A program made the position numbers and the translations under genes. The notes under the pieces are model-generated. The model saw only the letters and a list, made by a program, of their open reading frames with translations, was not told the DNA's origin and made no database searches. Below are positions 6,748-15,790 of a stretch of 64,000 nt of DNA, piece by piece. Source of the DNA: an uncultured Bacteroidota bacterium (GTDB lineage Bacteria; Bacteroidota; Bacteroidia; Flavobacteriales; Flavobacteriaceae); the NCBI GenBank assembly GCA_902622575.1, contig CACNQJ010000007.1, positions 1 to 64,000 of the forward strand. The letters are read 5' to 3'. How positions within the stretch are numbered: the first letter of the stretch is position 1; each line of letters starts with the position of its first letter.

Positions 6748-9076
6748 GTAATTCTTTCAATTCTATTAAATCTTTAACGAGTACAGATCTCGCTTTACTT
6801 CCTTCAAAGGGACCAACTATACCAGCTGCTTCTAGTTGATCAATAATTCTGCCAGCTCTGTTATATCCAAGTTTCATTTTTCTCTGCAAGAGTGATGCTG
6901 ATCCTTGCTGCGCAGTTACAACTATTTCAGCAGCATCACCGAATAAAGGGTCTCTATCATCAATATTGTCTTCAATTTTTGTTAATGTATCATCATCTGA
7001 CTCAGGTAAAATATAAGCTTCTGAGTAACCTCGTTGTGAGCCAATAATATCAGTGATATTTTCTATTTCCTCAGTATCTATAAAACCACATTGTAATCTT
7101 ATTAAATCATTCCCTTGTGTAAATAACATATCTCCATTTCCAATTAATTGATCAGCTCCACCAGAATCAAGAATAGTTCTTGAATCTACTTTAGCAGTAA
7201 CTTTAAAAGCTATTCTTGCGGGGAAATTAGCTTTAATCAAACCAGTAATTACATTTACTGAGGGTCTTTGTGTTGCTATGATTAAATGTATACCTACAGC
7301 CCTTGCTAATTGGGCAAGTCTACCTATTGGAGTTTCAACCTCTTTACCTTGAGTCATTATTATATCAGCAAATTCATCAACAACTAAAACCAGATATGGG
7401 AGAAATCTGTGACCATCGTTTGGGTTAAGTTTCCTTTTTTTAAACTTTTTATTATACTCCTTTATATTTCTACACATACCGTTTTTAAGTAATTCATATC
7501 TGTTCTCCATTTCTGTGCATAAAGATTTTAATGTTTTAACAACTTTTTTTGTGTCTGTAATAATAGAGTCATCAAAGTCAGGTAGTTTAGCCAGAAAGTG
7601 TCTTTCAATCTTGTTAAAAAGAGTTAATTCAACTTTTTTTGGATCGACTAAAATAAATTTTACTTCAGCAGGGTGTTTTTTGTAGAGAATTGAAGTTATA
7701 ATCGCATTAATACCTACAGATTTACCCTGACCAGTAGCACCAGCAACCAATAAATGAGGCATCTTTGTTAAATCTACCACAAGTGTTTCATTACTAATTG
7801 TTTTCCCTAACGCTAGTGGAAGTTCCATTTCAGCATCTTGATATTTTTTTGAGCTAATTAATGATTTCATCGAAACAATCTTTCTGTTTTTGTTTGGAAC
7901 CTCAATTCCTATAGTGCCTTTTCCTGGGATCGGGGCTATAATTCTAATTCCTAAAGCTGATAATGATAATGCAATATCATCCTCCAAACTTTTAATTTTA
8001 GAAATTCTAATGCCAGCTTCTGGAACAATTTCGTAAAGGGTAACAGTAGGGCCTATAGTAGCTTTTATCTTTTCAATACCAATTTTATAATTTCTGAGAG
8101 TTTCAATTATTTTTTCTTTATTTTCTTCTAATTCCTCTTGATTTATTGTAATAGCACCATCTTTGTCATGTTCATTTAGTAGTTTCAAGTCAGGTTGTTT
8201 ATATGATTTTAGGTCTAATGTATGGTCAAATTCTCCAAACTTTTTTAATAAATCATTTGATGTTTTTTCAACCGTTTCTTCATCTTTAATTTTTTCTACA
8301 TCAATTTTAATATCATCGATAAAATCATCCTTGTCAAGTTTTTCTACATTACCTGTTGTCTCCTCATCAATTACAACTTCATTTTTATTATCAGATTCAA
8401 TCTTTGAAAAATTTTGAATTGTTGGTTTAATCTCATTGTCCAATTCAGTAAGGTTTTTATCAATTTCCAAATTTTCCTCAGTTTTATTTTCATTATTATA
8501 TGATGATGTAGTTCTTTCTTTAATTAGTTTATTAATATCTATTTTTTTTAAAGTATTTATAATTGATTTATATACATAAGTTGGTGTAATTTTTAACTTA
8601 ACAATTAAAAATGATAAAAACCCAAAAATAATCAGAGATATAAAACCAATGTCTCCTATATAATCTAAAAGTATATTCTTAATTTCAAATCCAAAAACAC
8701 CTCCATAGATTTGATTTTCTATTAAGTATGATGATAGAAGTGACAACCAAACCATTGAAAGTAATAAAAAGATTGTTCTATCTAAAATTTTATTAATACC
8801 ACTATTAAAAGTCAATGTCAAACCAATTATGAGCATCAATACAGGAATCAGGAGAGCTCCAATTCCAAAACCTTTATATACTAGGTAATATGAAATAGCT
8901 AATCCAAATTTTTTTCCAATATTTTCTATTTCTATTGAATTGTCAAGTATTGAAGTTGCGGAGGATTGATCAGTTGTCCATGAAAAAAAGAAAGACATCA
9001 TAGATACAATTATCACAATCGATAAAAGTGATAAAAAAACACCTGATACATATTTAAAATTCGAGTTCTCTATCAA
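6737..9076 (-). CDS. ftsK: DNA translocase FtsK
   Basis: 779-residue septal DNA pump that segregates chromosome termini and activates XerCD recombination. Four N-terminal membrane helices occupy about residues 10-170, then a short acidic linker (about 190-300). The RecA-like motor carries Walker A GATGQGKS near residue 443, Walker B LVLVVDEFAD and the AIGIHLIIATQRPS-like segment (here RAVGIHLIIATQRPS). The C-terminal gamma winged helix (about 715-779) has the usual GYNRAGRIIDQLEAAGIVG. The short linker is typical of Bacteroidota. The start is TTG, overlapping the nhaC stop. The operon continues into the lolA-like gene. Confidence 0.97.
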   Translation of the reverse strand: MIENSNFKYVSGVFLSLLSIVIIVSMMSFFFSWTTDQSSATSILDNSIEIENIGKKFGLAISYYLVYKGFGIGALLIPVLMLIIGLTLTFNSGINKILDRTIFLLLSMVWLSLLSSYLIENQIYGGVFGFEIKNILLDYIGDIGFISLIIFGFLSFLIVKLKITPTYVYKSIINTLKKIDINKLIKERTTSSYNNENKTEENLEIDKNLTELDNEIKPTIQNFSKIESDNKNEVVIDEETTGNVEKLDKDDFIDDIKIDVEKIKDEETVEKTSNDLLKKFGEFDHTLDLKSYKQPDLKLLNEHDKDGAITINQEELEENKEKIIETLRNYKIGIEKIKATIGPTVTLYEIVPEAGIRISKIKSLEDDIALSLSALGIRIIAPIPGKGTIGIEVPNKNRKIVSMKSLISSKKYQDAEMELPLALGKTISNETLVVDLTKMPHLLVAGATGQGKSVGINAIITSILYKKHPAEVKFILVDPKKVELTLFNKIERHFLAKLPDFDDSIITDTKKVVKTLKSLCTEMENRYELLKNGMCRNIKEYNKKFKKRKLNPNDGHRFLPYLVLVVDEFADIIMTQGKEVETPIGRLAQLARAVGIHLIIATQRPSVNVITGLIKANFPARIAFKVTAKVDSRTILDSGGADQLIGNGDMLFTQGNDLIRLQCGFIDTEEIENITDIIGSQRGYSEAYILPESDDDTLTKIEDNIDDRDPLFGDAAEIVVTAQQGSASLLQRKMKLGYNRAGRIIDQLEAAGIVGPFEGSKARSVLVKDLIELKELLEN

Positions 9077-10527
9077 TTTAATACTTTTTTAATTTTATAA
9101 TTTATGGCTGCAATAAACAACGTCATAAAAGGACTAATCCAATTAAATATTGCAAATACAAAATAATCAAATACACTAACATTTAATACAGTTGATTGGT
9201 ATGCACCACATGTGTTCCATGGTATTAGCACAGAAGTAACAGTTCCAGAATCTTCGATAGTCCGACTCAAATTAAGACTAGATAGTTTTCTGTCAGCATA
9301 AGCATTTGAAAACATTTTTCCAGGTATAACTATAGATAAATATTGATCTGATGCAGTAACATTAACTGTAATACAGCTCAATATGGTACTAGTAAACAAG
9401 TTTAATGTAGATTTCGCAACATTGAGAAGTGATTGGCTAATTCTTTTTAAAGCTCCAATTGATTCCATAACACCACCAAAAATCATTGCACAAATAACTA
9501 GCCAAATAGTATCAAGCATTCCACTCATACCACCAGACGTGAATAATTCATTTAAAAACAAAGTATTTGTTTCAATTGTTGTTTGAGTAACTATCGAGTC
9601 CATGATTATAGTGTAAATGGAAACATCAACTTCTGAATTTTGATCTATAATTGAATTGAGTAGTTCTGATTGGAAAAATAATGCAAATAAAGCTGCTAAA
9701 ATTGTTCCCATAAATAATGATATTATTGGGTTAACTTTTTTAACAATTAAAAAAATAACAACAACAGGCACAATAAAAAGCAATGGTGATATATAGAAAT
9801 AGTTTTTAATGGATTCAATGTAATCAACTGTATTTAAGTTTTCAGCTGGGAGATTGAAAAGATTATAGATTATAAAAAAAATCAGAGCCACAATTATACT
9901 TGGTACAGTGGTTATCATCATATATTTAATATGCTCAAATAAATCCGAACCAACTACAGCCGCTGCTAAATTGGTTGTATCACTCAATGGAGACATTTTG
10001 TCTCCAAAATACGCGCCTGATATTACAGCTCCAGCAACAACTCCCACATCGAATCCCAGCGCTTTTCCAATTCCAATTAAAGCAATTCCAATTGTAGCGG
10101 ATGTTGACCAACTGCTTCCGGTAGCAAGTGCAACAATTGCGCTTACTACAACACAAGCTGGTAAGAAAAAAGATGCATTTATAATATTAAACCCATAATA
10201 TATCATTGAAGGTATAATACCACTCAATAACCACGTCCCAGATAAGGCACCAACAAGTAATAAAATAATTATCGGTGTACTGATTGATTTGATATTTTTT
10301 GATATTGTTTCAAATATTAAATCAATAGAAATCTTATTTTTTAAGCCAACTACAAATGCAATAGCAGCACCAATAATTAAAATAAATTGATTTGACCCTT
10401 TGAGCGCGGAGTCTCCATAAATATTAACATTTATATACAACAAAACGACCAAAAGTAGTATAGGCAATAGTGAATCAAATAGACTAATACTAGAGCTTTT
10501 GTTAATAATAGTTTTCTTTTTTGTCAT
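9073..10527 (-). CDS. nhaC: NhaC-family Na+/H+ antiporter
   Basis: 484-residue polytopic inner-membrane protein with about twelve hydrophobic segments. Conserved NhaC-family blocks are visible: SSWSTSATIGIALIGIG in the middle third, GAYFGDKMSPLSDTTNLA just after it, and a C-terminal SGTVTSVLIPWNTCGAYQS. The family exchanges external protons or other cations with internal sodium, or organic acids (malate/lactate) in some members, so the exact substrate pair is open. It heads the operon nhaC-ftsK-lolA-lptF-ribB and overlaps ftsK by 4 bases. Sodium-linked transport fits a marine lifestyle. A short palindrome lies in the divergent spacer towards lpdA. Confidence 0.88.
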   Translation of the reverse strand: MTKKKTIINKSSSISLFDSLLPILLLVVLLYINVNIYGDSALKGSNQFILIIGAAIAFVVGLKNKISIDLIFETISKNIKSISTPIIILLLVGALSGTWLLSGIIPSMIYYGFNIINASFFLPACVVVSAIVALATGSSWSTSATIGIALIGIGKALGFDVGVVAGAVISGAYFGDKMSPLSDTTNLAAAVVGSDLFEHIKYMMITTVPSIIVALIFFIIYNLFNLPAENLNTVDYIESIKNYFYISPLLFIVPVVVIFLIVKKVNPIISLFMGTILAALFALFFQSELLNSIIDQNSEVDVSIYTIIMDSIVTQTTIETNTLFLNELFTSGGMSGMLDTIWLVICAMIFGGVMESIGALKRISQSLLNVAKSTLNLFTSTILSCITVNVTASDQYLSIVIPGKMFSNAYADRKLSSLNLSRTIEDSGTVTSVLIPWNTCGAYQSTVLNVSVFDYFVFAIFNWISPFMTLFIAAINYKIKKVLN

Positions 10528-10555
10528 CTTGTTGTGGTAATATATATGTAAAAAT

Positions 10556-10569
10556 GGTGAATTTTCACC
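10556..10569. promoter_or_regulatory. 14-bp inverted repeat between nhaC and lpdA
   Basis: GGTGAATTTTCACC has two perfect 6-bp arms (GGTGAA/TTCACC) around TT, in the divergent nhaC/lpdA spacer. It could be an operator for either gene or chance; only one copy was noticed. Confidence 0.25.
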
Positions 10570-10613
10570 TCAAAATAAAGCAATAAAGGATTAAATAATA
10601 ATTTGAACATTTG

Positions 10614-10621
10614 TATTTTTG
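10614..10621 (+). promoter_or_regulatory. -7 box of lpdA
   Basis: TATTTTTG, a perfect TAnnTTTG match, with 5 nt before the ATG at 10627. It lies inside the only possible N-terminal extension (TTG at 10603), which argues against that upstream start. Confidence 0.5.
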
Positions 10622-10626
10622 TAATA

Positions 10627-12030
10627 ATGTCAGAAAATAAATTCGATGTAGTAGTTGTTGGGTCTGGTCCCGGTGGTTACGTGTGTGCCATAAGACTCGC
10701 GCAGTTAGGTTTTAAAACAGCAATTATAGAAAAATACAAGTCATTAGGTGGAACCTGTTTAAATGTTGGTTGCATACCATCAAAATCATTATTGGATTCG
10801 TCACATCATTATGATGAAATACTTAATCATGCAGAAAATCATGGTATAGAAATTTCTGGAAAAGTTAATCTTAACTTTAGAAAAATGATAGATAGAAAAG
10901 ATGGAGTTGTGCAGCAAACAGTAAAAGGGATAGACTACCTTATGAATAAAAATAACATTAAAGTTTTTGAAGGCAAAGGATCTTTTATAGATAATAAAAC
11001 ATTATCAGTTGATGGTTTAGATCATAATGTATCCTTTGACAAATGCATTATTGCTACAGGATCCAAACCCATCTCCTTACCTTTTGCTGAATTAGATAAA
11101 GAAAGGGTAATAACTTCAACAGAGGCTTTGTCATTAAAAGAAGTCCCAAATCATCTTGTAATAATAGGTGGGGGTGTAATTGGTCTTGAACTTGGACAAG
11201 TCTACAAAAGATTAGGATCTGATGTTTCAGTAATTGAATATTCGGATAAAATCACTCCTTTTATGGACAATGATATTTCAAAGGAGCTTCTCAAAATTTT
11301 GAAGAAACAAAAAATCAAGTTCTATTTATCGCATGAGGTTTTTGAAGTTAATAAAAAAGATGGATTAGTTGAGATCAAAGCAAAAGATAATAATGAAGAG
11401 GTAAAGACATTTGACTGTGACTATTGTTTAGTTTCTGTTGGTAGAAAAGCATATACAGATGGTTTAGGTCTTGATAATGTAGGTGTTGAAACAGACAAAA
11501 ATGGGAAAATTATCATAAATAATAAATTTAAAACATCAGTTGAAAACATATATGCCATTGGTGATGTTGTGAGTGGTCCAATGTTAGCCCATAAAGCAGA
11601 AGAGGAGGGTATAGCGGTTGCTGAAATATTAAAAGGTCAGAAACCTCATATTGATTATAATCTCATACCAAACGTTATTTATACCTGGCCTGAGGTATCC
11701 TCAGTAGGTAGGACAGAACAACAACTTAATGAAGAGGGTGTAGATTATAAAGTAGGTAAATTTCCCATGAGAGCTTTAGGAAGGTCAAGGGCTAGTTCAG
11801 ATCTCGATGGTTTTGTTAAGATCATTGCAGATAAAAAGTCTGACGAGATTCTTGGCGTACACATTATTGGAGCAAGAGCAGCTGATTTGATTGTAGAAGG
11901 CGTTACTGCTATGGAATTTAGAGCCTCTTGCGAAGATATTTCAATTATGAGTCATCCACATCCAACATACTCAGAAGCAATGAAAGAAGCTGCTTTATCC
12001 GCTTTAGATAATAGGCCATTACACATTTAG
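10627..12030 (+). CDS. lpdA: dihydrolipoyl dehydrogenase (E3)
   Basis: 467-residue FAD flavoprotein that reoxidises dihydrolipoamide in 2-oxoacid dehydrogenase and glycine cleavage complexes, making NADH. The FAD-binding GSGPGGY is at the N-terminus, followed by the redox disulfide in GGTCLNVGCIPSK. The NAD-binding GGGVIGLELG is in the middle, and the C-terminal dimer-interface HPHPTYSEA carries the catalytic His-Glu pair. The ATG at 10627 is preferred over the in-frame TTG at 10603 because family members begin just before the FAD motif and a -7 box lies between the two. The fused E1 gene at 51668-54064 is a likely partner. Confidence 0.96.
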   Translation: MSENKFDVVVVGSGPGGYVCAIRLAQLGFKTAIIEKYKSLGGTCLNVGCIPSKSLLDSSHHYDEILNHAENHGIEISGKVNLNFRKMIDRKDGVVQQTVKGIDYLMNKNNIKVFEGKGSFIDNKTLSVDGLDHNVSFDKCIIATGSKPISLPFAELDKERVITSTEALSLKEVPNHLVIIGGGVIGLELGQVYKRLGSDVSVIEYSDKITPFMDNDISKELLKILKKQKIKFYLSHEVFEVNKKDGLVEIKAKDNNEEVKTFDCDYCLVSVGRKAYTDGLGLDNVGVETDKNGKIIINNKFKTSVENIYAIGDVVSGPMLAHKAEEEGIAVAEILKGQKPHIDYNLIPNVIYTWPEVSSVGRTEQQLNEEGVDYKVGKFPMRALGRSRASSDLDGFVKIIADKKSDEILGVHIIGARAADLIVEGVTAMEFRASCEDISIMSHPHPTYSEAMKEAALSALDNRPLHI

Positions 12031-12047
12031 ATTAAAATTGTAATAAA

Positions 12048-12078
12048 TAGAACATTTAGGATTTTAAAAATGTTTCTA
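12048..12078. terminator. weak hairpin between convergent lpdA and M20 deacetylase genes
   Basis: TAGAACATTT pairs with AAATGTTTCTA apart from one bulged T, enclosing an AT-rich loop in the 61-bp convergent spacer. There is no strong GC core and only a short T-run, so terminator function is uncertain. Confidence 0.25.
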
Positions 12079-12091
12079 GTTTTCAAGGTAT

Positions 12092-13156
12092 TTATATGAG
12101 TGAATTATATTCCTCTAATAGTAAAATGTATTTATTTATGCCATGTTTTATTTCATCAACATAAACAAATTCATTTGCAGTATGTGATCTTAAAGAATCA
12201 CCAGGACCTAATTTAATAGATTTACAATCAATTTTTGCTTGATCTGATAGAGTAGGTGATCCATATTTTTTAAAATTTAAATTATCAGCAGCCAAAATAA
12301 TTTTATGATCTCTGGAAATTGATGAAGAGTTTAAATCTAAACTTCTTGGTTTAACCTCACAATCAAGATTTTGTTTTAAATAATTAAAAATATCATTATT
12401 TGAATATTTGTCATTAATTCTAGCATCTAAAACAATTTTAACATCTGATGGAATAACATTGTGTTGAACTCCAGCATTTATTTGAGTTACAGTTAATTTA
12501 ACATCACCAAGTAAGTCTGATGTCTTGGTGAAGGTCATGTTTGAAATTTGTCTAATAATTTCACTTGACTTGACTATTGGGTTTTTATCATTTTTGTGAG
12601 CGGCATGCGATGATTCACCTTTGACAATCAAGTCAAAAACAATTAATCCTTTCTCAGCTATTGCTACATCCATTTTTGTAGGTTCCCCAATAATCGCTAA
12701 ATCAATTTTTGGTAGAAGAGGAATAACACTTTTTATTCCATTCTCACCGGATCTTTCCTCCTCAGCTGATGCTAGTATAATTATGTTGAAGTTTAAGTTC
12801 TCTCTTTCATAAAAATGAATAAAAACCATAATCAAACAAACTAATGAAATACCCGCATCATTACTGCCTAAACCATATAATTTACCATCCTTTGTAATTG
12901 GCTCATAAGGGTCATTAGTGTATCCATCATTAGGTTCAACGGTATCATGATGAGAGTTCAGTAGAAGGTTAGGTTTTTGGGGATTATAATATTTATTAAA
13001 AGCAAATACATTGTTTTTTTTTCTTGATGTTTTGATTTTATTTTCATTAAACCATTTTTCAATATGATTAGCAGTTTTATCCTCATTAAAGGAAAAAGAC
13101 TTAATTGAAATGAGCTTTTCTAATAATTTTTTAGCTCTTAAGTGTAAACTATCCAT
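12092..13156 (-). CDS. M20 family metallo-deacetylase (ArgE/DapE-like)
   Basis: 354-residue dinuclear zinc hydrolase of the M20 ArgE/DapE/ACY1 family. Metal ligands and catalytic residues can be followed in order: HHDTV near residue 70, the GSNDAG aspartate near 100, the catalytic SAEEE near 130, IGEPT near 157, and a C-terminal SHTANEF histidine. The lid domain (about 170-280) contains the SSHAA dimerisation/active-site histidine. In Bacteroidota such proteins often deacylate N-acetyl- or N-succinyl-ornithine in arginine synthesis, but no arginine genes lie beside it, so lysine-pathway or peptide substrates are also possible. Confidence 0.82.
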   Translation of the reverse strand: MDSLHLRAKKLLEKLISIKSFSFNEDKTANHIEKWFNENKIKTSRKKNNVFAFNKYYNPQKPNLLLNSHHDTVEPNDGYTNDPYEPITKDGKLYGLGSNDAGISLVCLIMVFIHFYERENLNFNIIILASAEEERSGENGIKSVIPLLPKIDLAIIGEPTKMDVAIAEKGLIVFDLIVKGESSHAAHKNDKNPIVKSSEIIRQISNMTFTKTSDLLGDVKLTVTQINAGVQHNVIPSDVKIVLDARINDKYSNNDIFNYLKQNLDCEVKPRSLDLNSSSISRDHKIILAADNLNFKKYGSPTLSDQAKIDCKSIKLGPGDSLRSHTANEFVYVDEIKHGINKYILLLEEYNSLI

Positions 13157-13234
13157 TTAATTTGTTCAGATGTCTTAATAATTGTTAAAATACTGCAAAA
13201 AATTTAGAAAAAATTCAATTATAATTAAATTTAA

Positions 13235-14506
13235 ATGTTGAAAAGATTCTCAAAGTCATATAAACTGACCAACAAAGATGTTTTTATAGAAAAAGCTATA
13301 AAATTTTCCTCAACTAAAAAGAACTTTGTTCTATTAAACTCTAATGATAATGCGGAAGAATTTGATTCCTTGATAGCATATGATATTGAGTCACATATAG
13401 AATCATCAACCAACTCATTAAATAAACTTGATGATTTCATTAAAAAAATTAATGACTGGTCATTTGGATTTTTATCATACGATTTGCGAAATGAGATTGA
13501 ATATTTGAGTGATAATAATGAGGATATCTTTAAAATACCCAATTTATATTTTTTTCAACCCAAAGTTATTTGGTTATTAAAAGATGGTAGTGCAAAAATA
13601 TTATCAAAAAATAAAGAAAATTTAATGAATGATTGGGACCACATAAACTCCTTTAATTATGAAGCTAAAGATCAGAGTTTGATTAAGTTGGTTTCAAGAA
13701 ACTCGAAGGATGAATATATTGAAAAAATTAAAGGAATTAAAGACAGAATTTTAAAAGGTGATTGTTATGAAATGAACTTCTGTTTTGATATGTACAGCCA
13801 CAAAAGTGTTATTGATCCCTATGAAACTTATATTAAACTTAATAACGATACAAGATCTCCAATGAGTACTTTTTTTAAAGTCAATCATTTATATTTAATT
13901 TCATCCTCACCTGAGAGATTTTTAAAAAGAGATAAAACTAAAATAACAAGTCAACCGATTAAAGGAACAGCCAGAAGGGGTGTTAATATTAAAGAGGATA
14001 AAGAAATAGCTAATAATTTATTGTCCAATCCTAAAGAATTATCGGAAAATCATATGATTGTTGATCTTGTTAGAAATGACTTATCACGTATTGCTAACAA
14101 GGGATCCGTTAAGGTTAAAGATTTAAATACATTAAATACCTTTAAAAGAGTTCATCAATTAATTTCAACAATTCAAGCAAAAATTGAACATGATATAAAT
14201 TTTTCTGAAATTATTGAGGGTATTTTTCCCATGGGAAGTATGACAGGTGCACCGAAAATTGAGTCTATGAACATAATAGATGAATTTGAGTCAACCAAAA
14301 GAGGGTTGTATAGTGGTTCAGTTGGATATATTAAACCAGATAATGATTTTGATTTTAACGTCGTTATTAGGTCAATTATATATGATGAAATATCAAAATA
14401 TATAAATATCAGTGTTGGCAGTGCAATAACTTTTAAATCAGATCCTGAAAGCGAATTCGAGGAATGCCTAATCAAAGCTGATCCAATGATTAAATCACTT
14501 AAATAG
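13235..14506 (+). CDS. pabB: aminodeoxychorismate synthase component I
   Basis: 423-residue chorismate-binding enzyme. The C-terminal half has the family core: SQPIKGTARRG, LSENHMIVDLVRNDLSRI, and MGSMTGAPK. The lysine in PIKGT is characteristic of PabB, whereas anthranilate synthase TrpE has PIAGT, so 4-amino-4-deoxychorismate formation for folate is favoured. A glutamine amidotransferase partner (PabA/TrpG) is not in this window. The N-terminal third is divergent, as usual for PabB. It is followed after 12 bases by tilS, which appears to have its own promoter box. Confidence 0.87.
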   Translation: MLKRFSKSYKLTNKDVFIEKAIKFSSTKKNFVLLNSNDNAEEFDSLIAYDIESHIESSTNSLNKLDDFIKKINDWSFGFLSYDLRNEIEYLSDNNEDIFKIPNLYFFQPKVIWLLKDGSAKILSKNKENLMNDWDHINSFNYEAKDQSLIKLVSRNSKDEYIEKIKGIKDRILKGDCYEMNFCFDMYSHKSVIDPYETYIKLNNDTRSPMSTFFKVNHLYLISSSPERFLKRDKTKITSQPIKGTARRGVNIKEDKEIANNLLSNPKELSENHMIVDLVRNDLSRIANKGSVKVKDLNTLNTFKRVHQLISTIQAKIEHDINFSEIIEGIFPMGSMTGAPKIESMNIIDEFESTKRGLYSGSVGYIKPDNDFDFNVVIRSIIYDEISKYINISVGSAITFKSDPESEFEECLIKADPMIKSLK

Positions 14507-14514
14507 TATCTTTG
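14507..14514 (+). promoter_or_regulatory. -7 box of tilS
   Basis: TATCTTTG, a perfect TAnnTTTG match, begins at the base after the pabB stop codon and ends 4 nt before the tilS ATG. It suggests separate, leaderless expression of tilS. Confidence 0.45.
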
Positions 14515-14518
14515 AAAG

Positions 14519-15790
14519 ATGCTTGATAAATTTAAAAAGCATATTAAAATTTTACTACCCAAGAGCAACAAAATAATTGTTGGTGTAAGCGGGGGTATTG
14601 ACAGCATGGTTCTTTCAGATCTGCTAATAAAAACAAAAATTAATTTTTCTATTGCACACGTAAATTACAACTTGAGGGGAAAGGACAGCTTGGAGGATGA
14701 ACTATTTATAAAAAAATATTGTAAAAAAAACCTAATAAAATTTTATTCTAAATCACATCATTTTTCTCTGAATAAAGGTTCAATACAAGAAAAATGCAGA
14801 AAAATTAGATATAAATATTTCAGAGACTTATGTCTTAGGCATCGATATGACTTTATTTTAACCGCTCATCACCTTGATGATAATATTGAAACACTACTAA
14901 TAAATGTTTACAGGGGAAAAAAGGTAGATGTTTTTACTGGAATTGAAGAAGTAAATAGGGATGTAGTTAGACCTTTACTGATTTTTTCCAAAGATGACAT
15001 TATTGACTATGCAAAAAAAAATAAAATAAAATGGAGAGAGGATAAATCAAATTCACAAAATATATATCTAAGAAATAAAATTAGAAATAAACTCATTCCA
15101 AAAATTAAATCTATTGATCCAAAGTATCAAATAAACTTTGTTGATTTAATTAAAAAATCAAAAAAACAAAGAGAAAAAAATATTAATTATTTGGTTAAAC
15201 TAGAGAAGAGTTACTTTAAAACCCACAAAAGTGGAATTATTGAATCGAAAAAAAATTTATGGAAGAAATATAACGTCAAATCAGTTGAGTTCATATTGTT
15301 TAGAAAATATGGCTTTTATAAAAACTCTGAGATTATAAAAATCATTAATGCACAAACTGGTAAAAAGATTGTATCTAAAACACACGAAATATTGTCTGAT
15401 AGAAATTCAATATTAATAAAAGAAATATCGATTGAGGTTAATAAAACCTACGATTTAAATATTGGAGTTAATAACGAGCCTATTAATATTATTTTAGAAA
15501 AATCAAAAAAGTCACAAAAATCAAATAAAAAAAATATCTATATTGATCCGGATGTCAATATGCCTCTGAAGATTAGGAGATTTGTTAGTGGAGATATTTT
15601 TTACCCAAATGGGTTGAAAGGTAAAAAAAAGGTTAGTAAATTTTTTAAAGATGAAAAATTGTCGATTTTTGAAAAACAAAAAAAATGGATTCTTACAGAC
15701 GCTAATAATCAAATTTTATGGATTATTGGTATGAGAGTTGATAGAAGGTTAATAAAAATTAGTGGGGAATGCTTAAAAGTCTCAATTTAA
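14519..15790 (+). CDS. tilS: tRNA(Ile)-lysidine synthase
   Basis: 423-residue ATP-dependent enzyme that converts C34 of tRNA-Ile(CAU) to lysidine so that it reads AUA. The N-terminal PP-loop GVSGGIDSM is at about residues 21-29. HVNYNLRGKDS near residue 45 and TAHHLDDNIETLL near 118 are typical TilS blocks. The C-terminal domain (about 345-423) contains RRFVSGDIFYPNG and the KKVSKFFKD tRNA-acceptor-binding motif. It overlaps the start of dsbD by 22 bases, so translation of the two is probably linked. Confidence 0.95.
   Translation: MLDKFKKHIKILLPKSNKIIVGVSGGIDSMVLSDLLIKTKINFSIAHVNYNLRGKDSLEDELFIKKYCKKNLIKFYSKSHHFSLNKGSIQEKCRKIRYKYFRDLCLRHRYDFILTAHHLDDNIETLLINVYRGKKVDVFTGIEEVNRDVVRPLLIFSKDDIIDYAKKNKIKWREDKSNSQNIYLRNKIRNKLIPKIKSIDPKYQINFVDLIKKSKKQREKNINYLVKLEKSYFKTHKSGIIESKKNLWKKYNVKSVEFILFRKYGFYKNSEIIKIINAQTGKKIVSKTHEILSDRNSILIKEISIEVNKTYDLNIGVNNEPINIILEKSKKSQKSNKKNIYIDPDVNMPLKIRRFVSGDIFYPNGLKGKKKVSKFFKDEKLSIFEKQKKWILTDANNQILWIIGMRVDRRLIKISGECLKVSI

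Noticed and set aside
10603-10626. TTG-initiated N-terminal extension of dihydrolipoyl dehydrogenase
   Set aside because: Adds residues not found in the family and would start upstream of a perfect -7 box; the ATG at 10627 is better.
13231-13542. Minus-strand open frame opposite the pabB start
   Set aside because: Complement of confident coding sequence; serine/leucine-rich composition typical of antisense frames.
14173-14607. Long minus-strand open frame opposite the pabB end and tilS start
   Set aside because: Lies over the conserved SMTGAPK and PP-loop regions of two real genes; no recognisable product.
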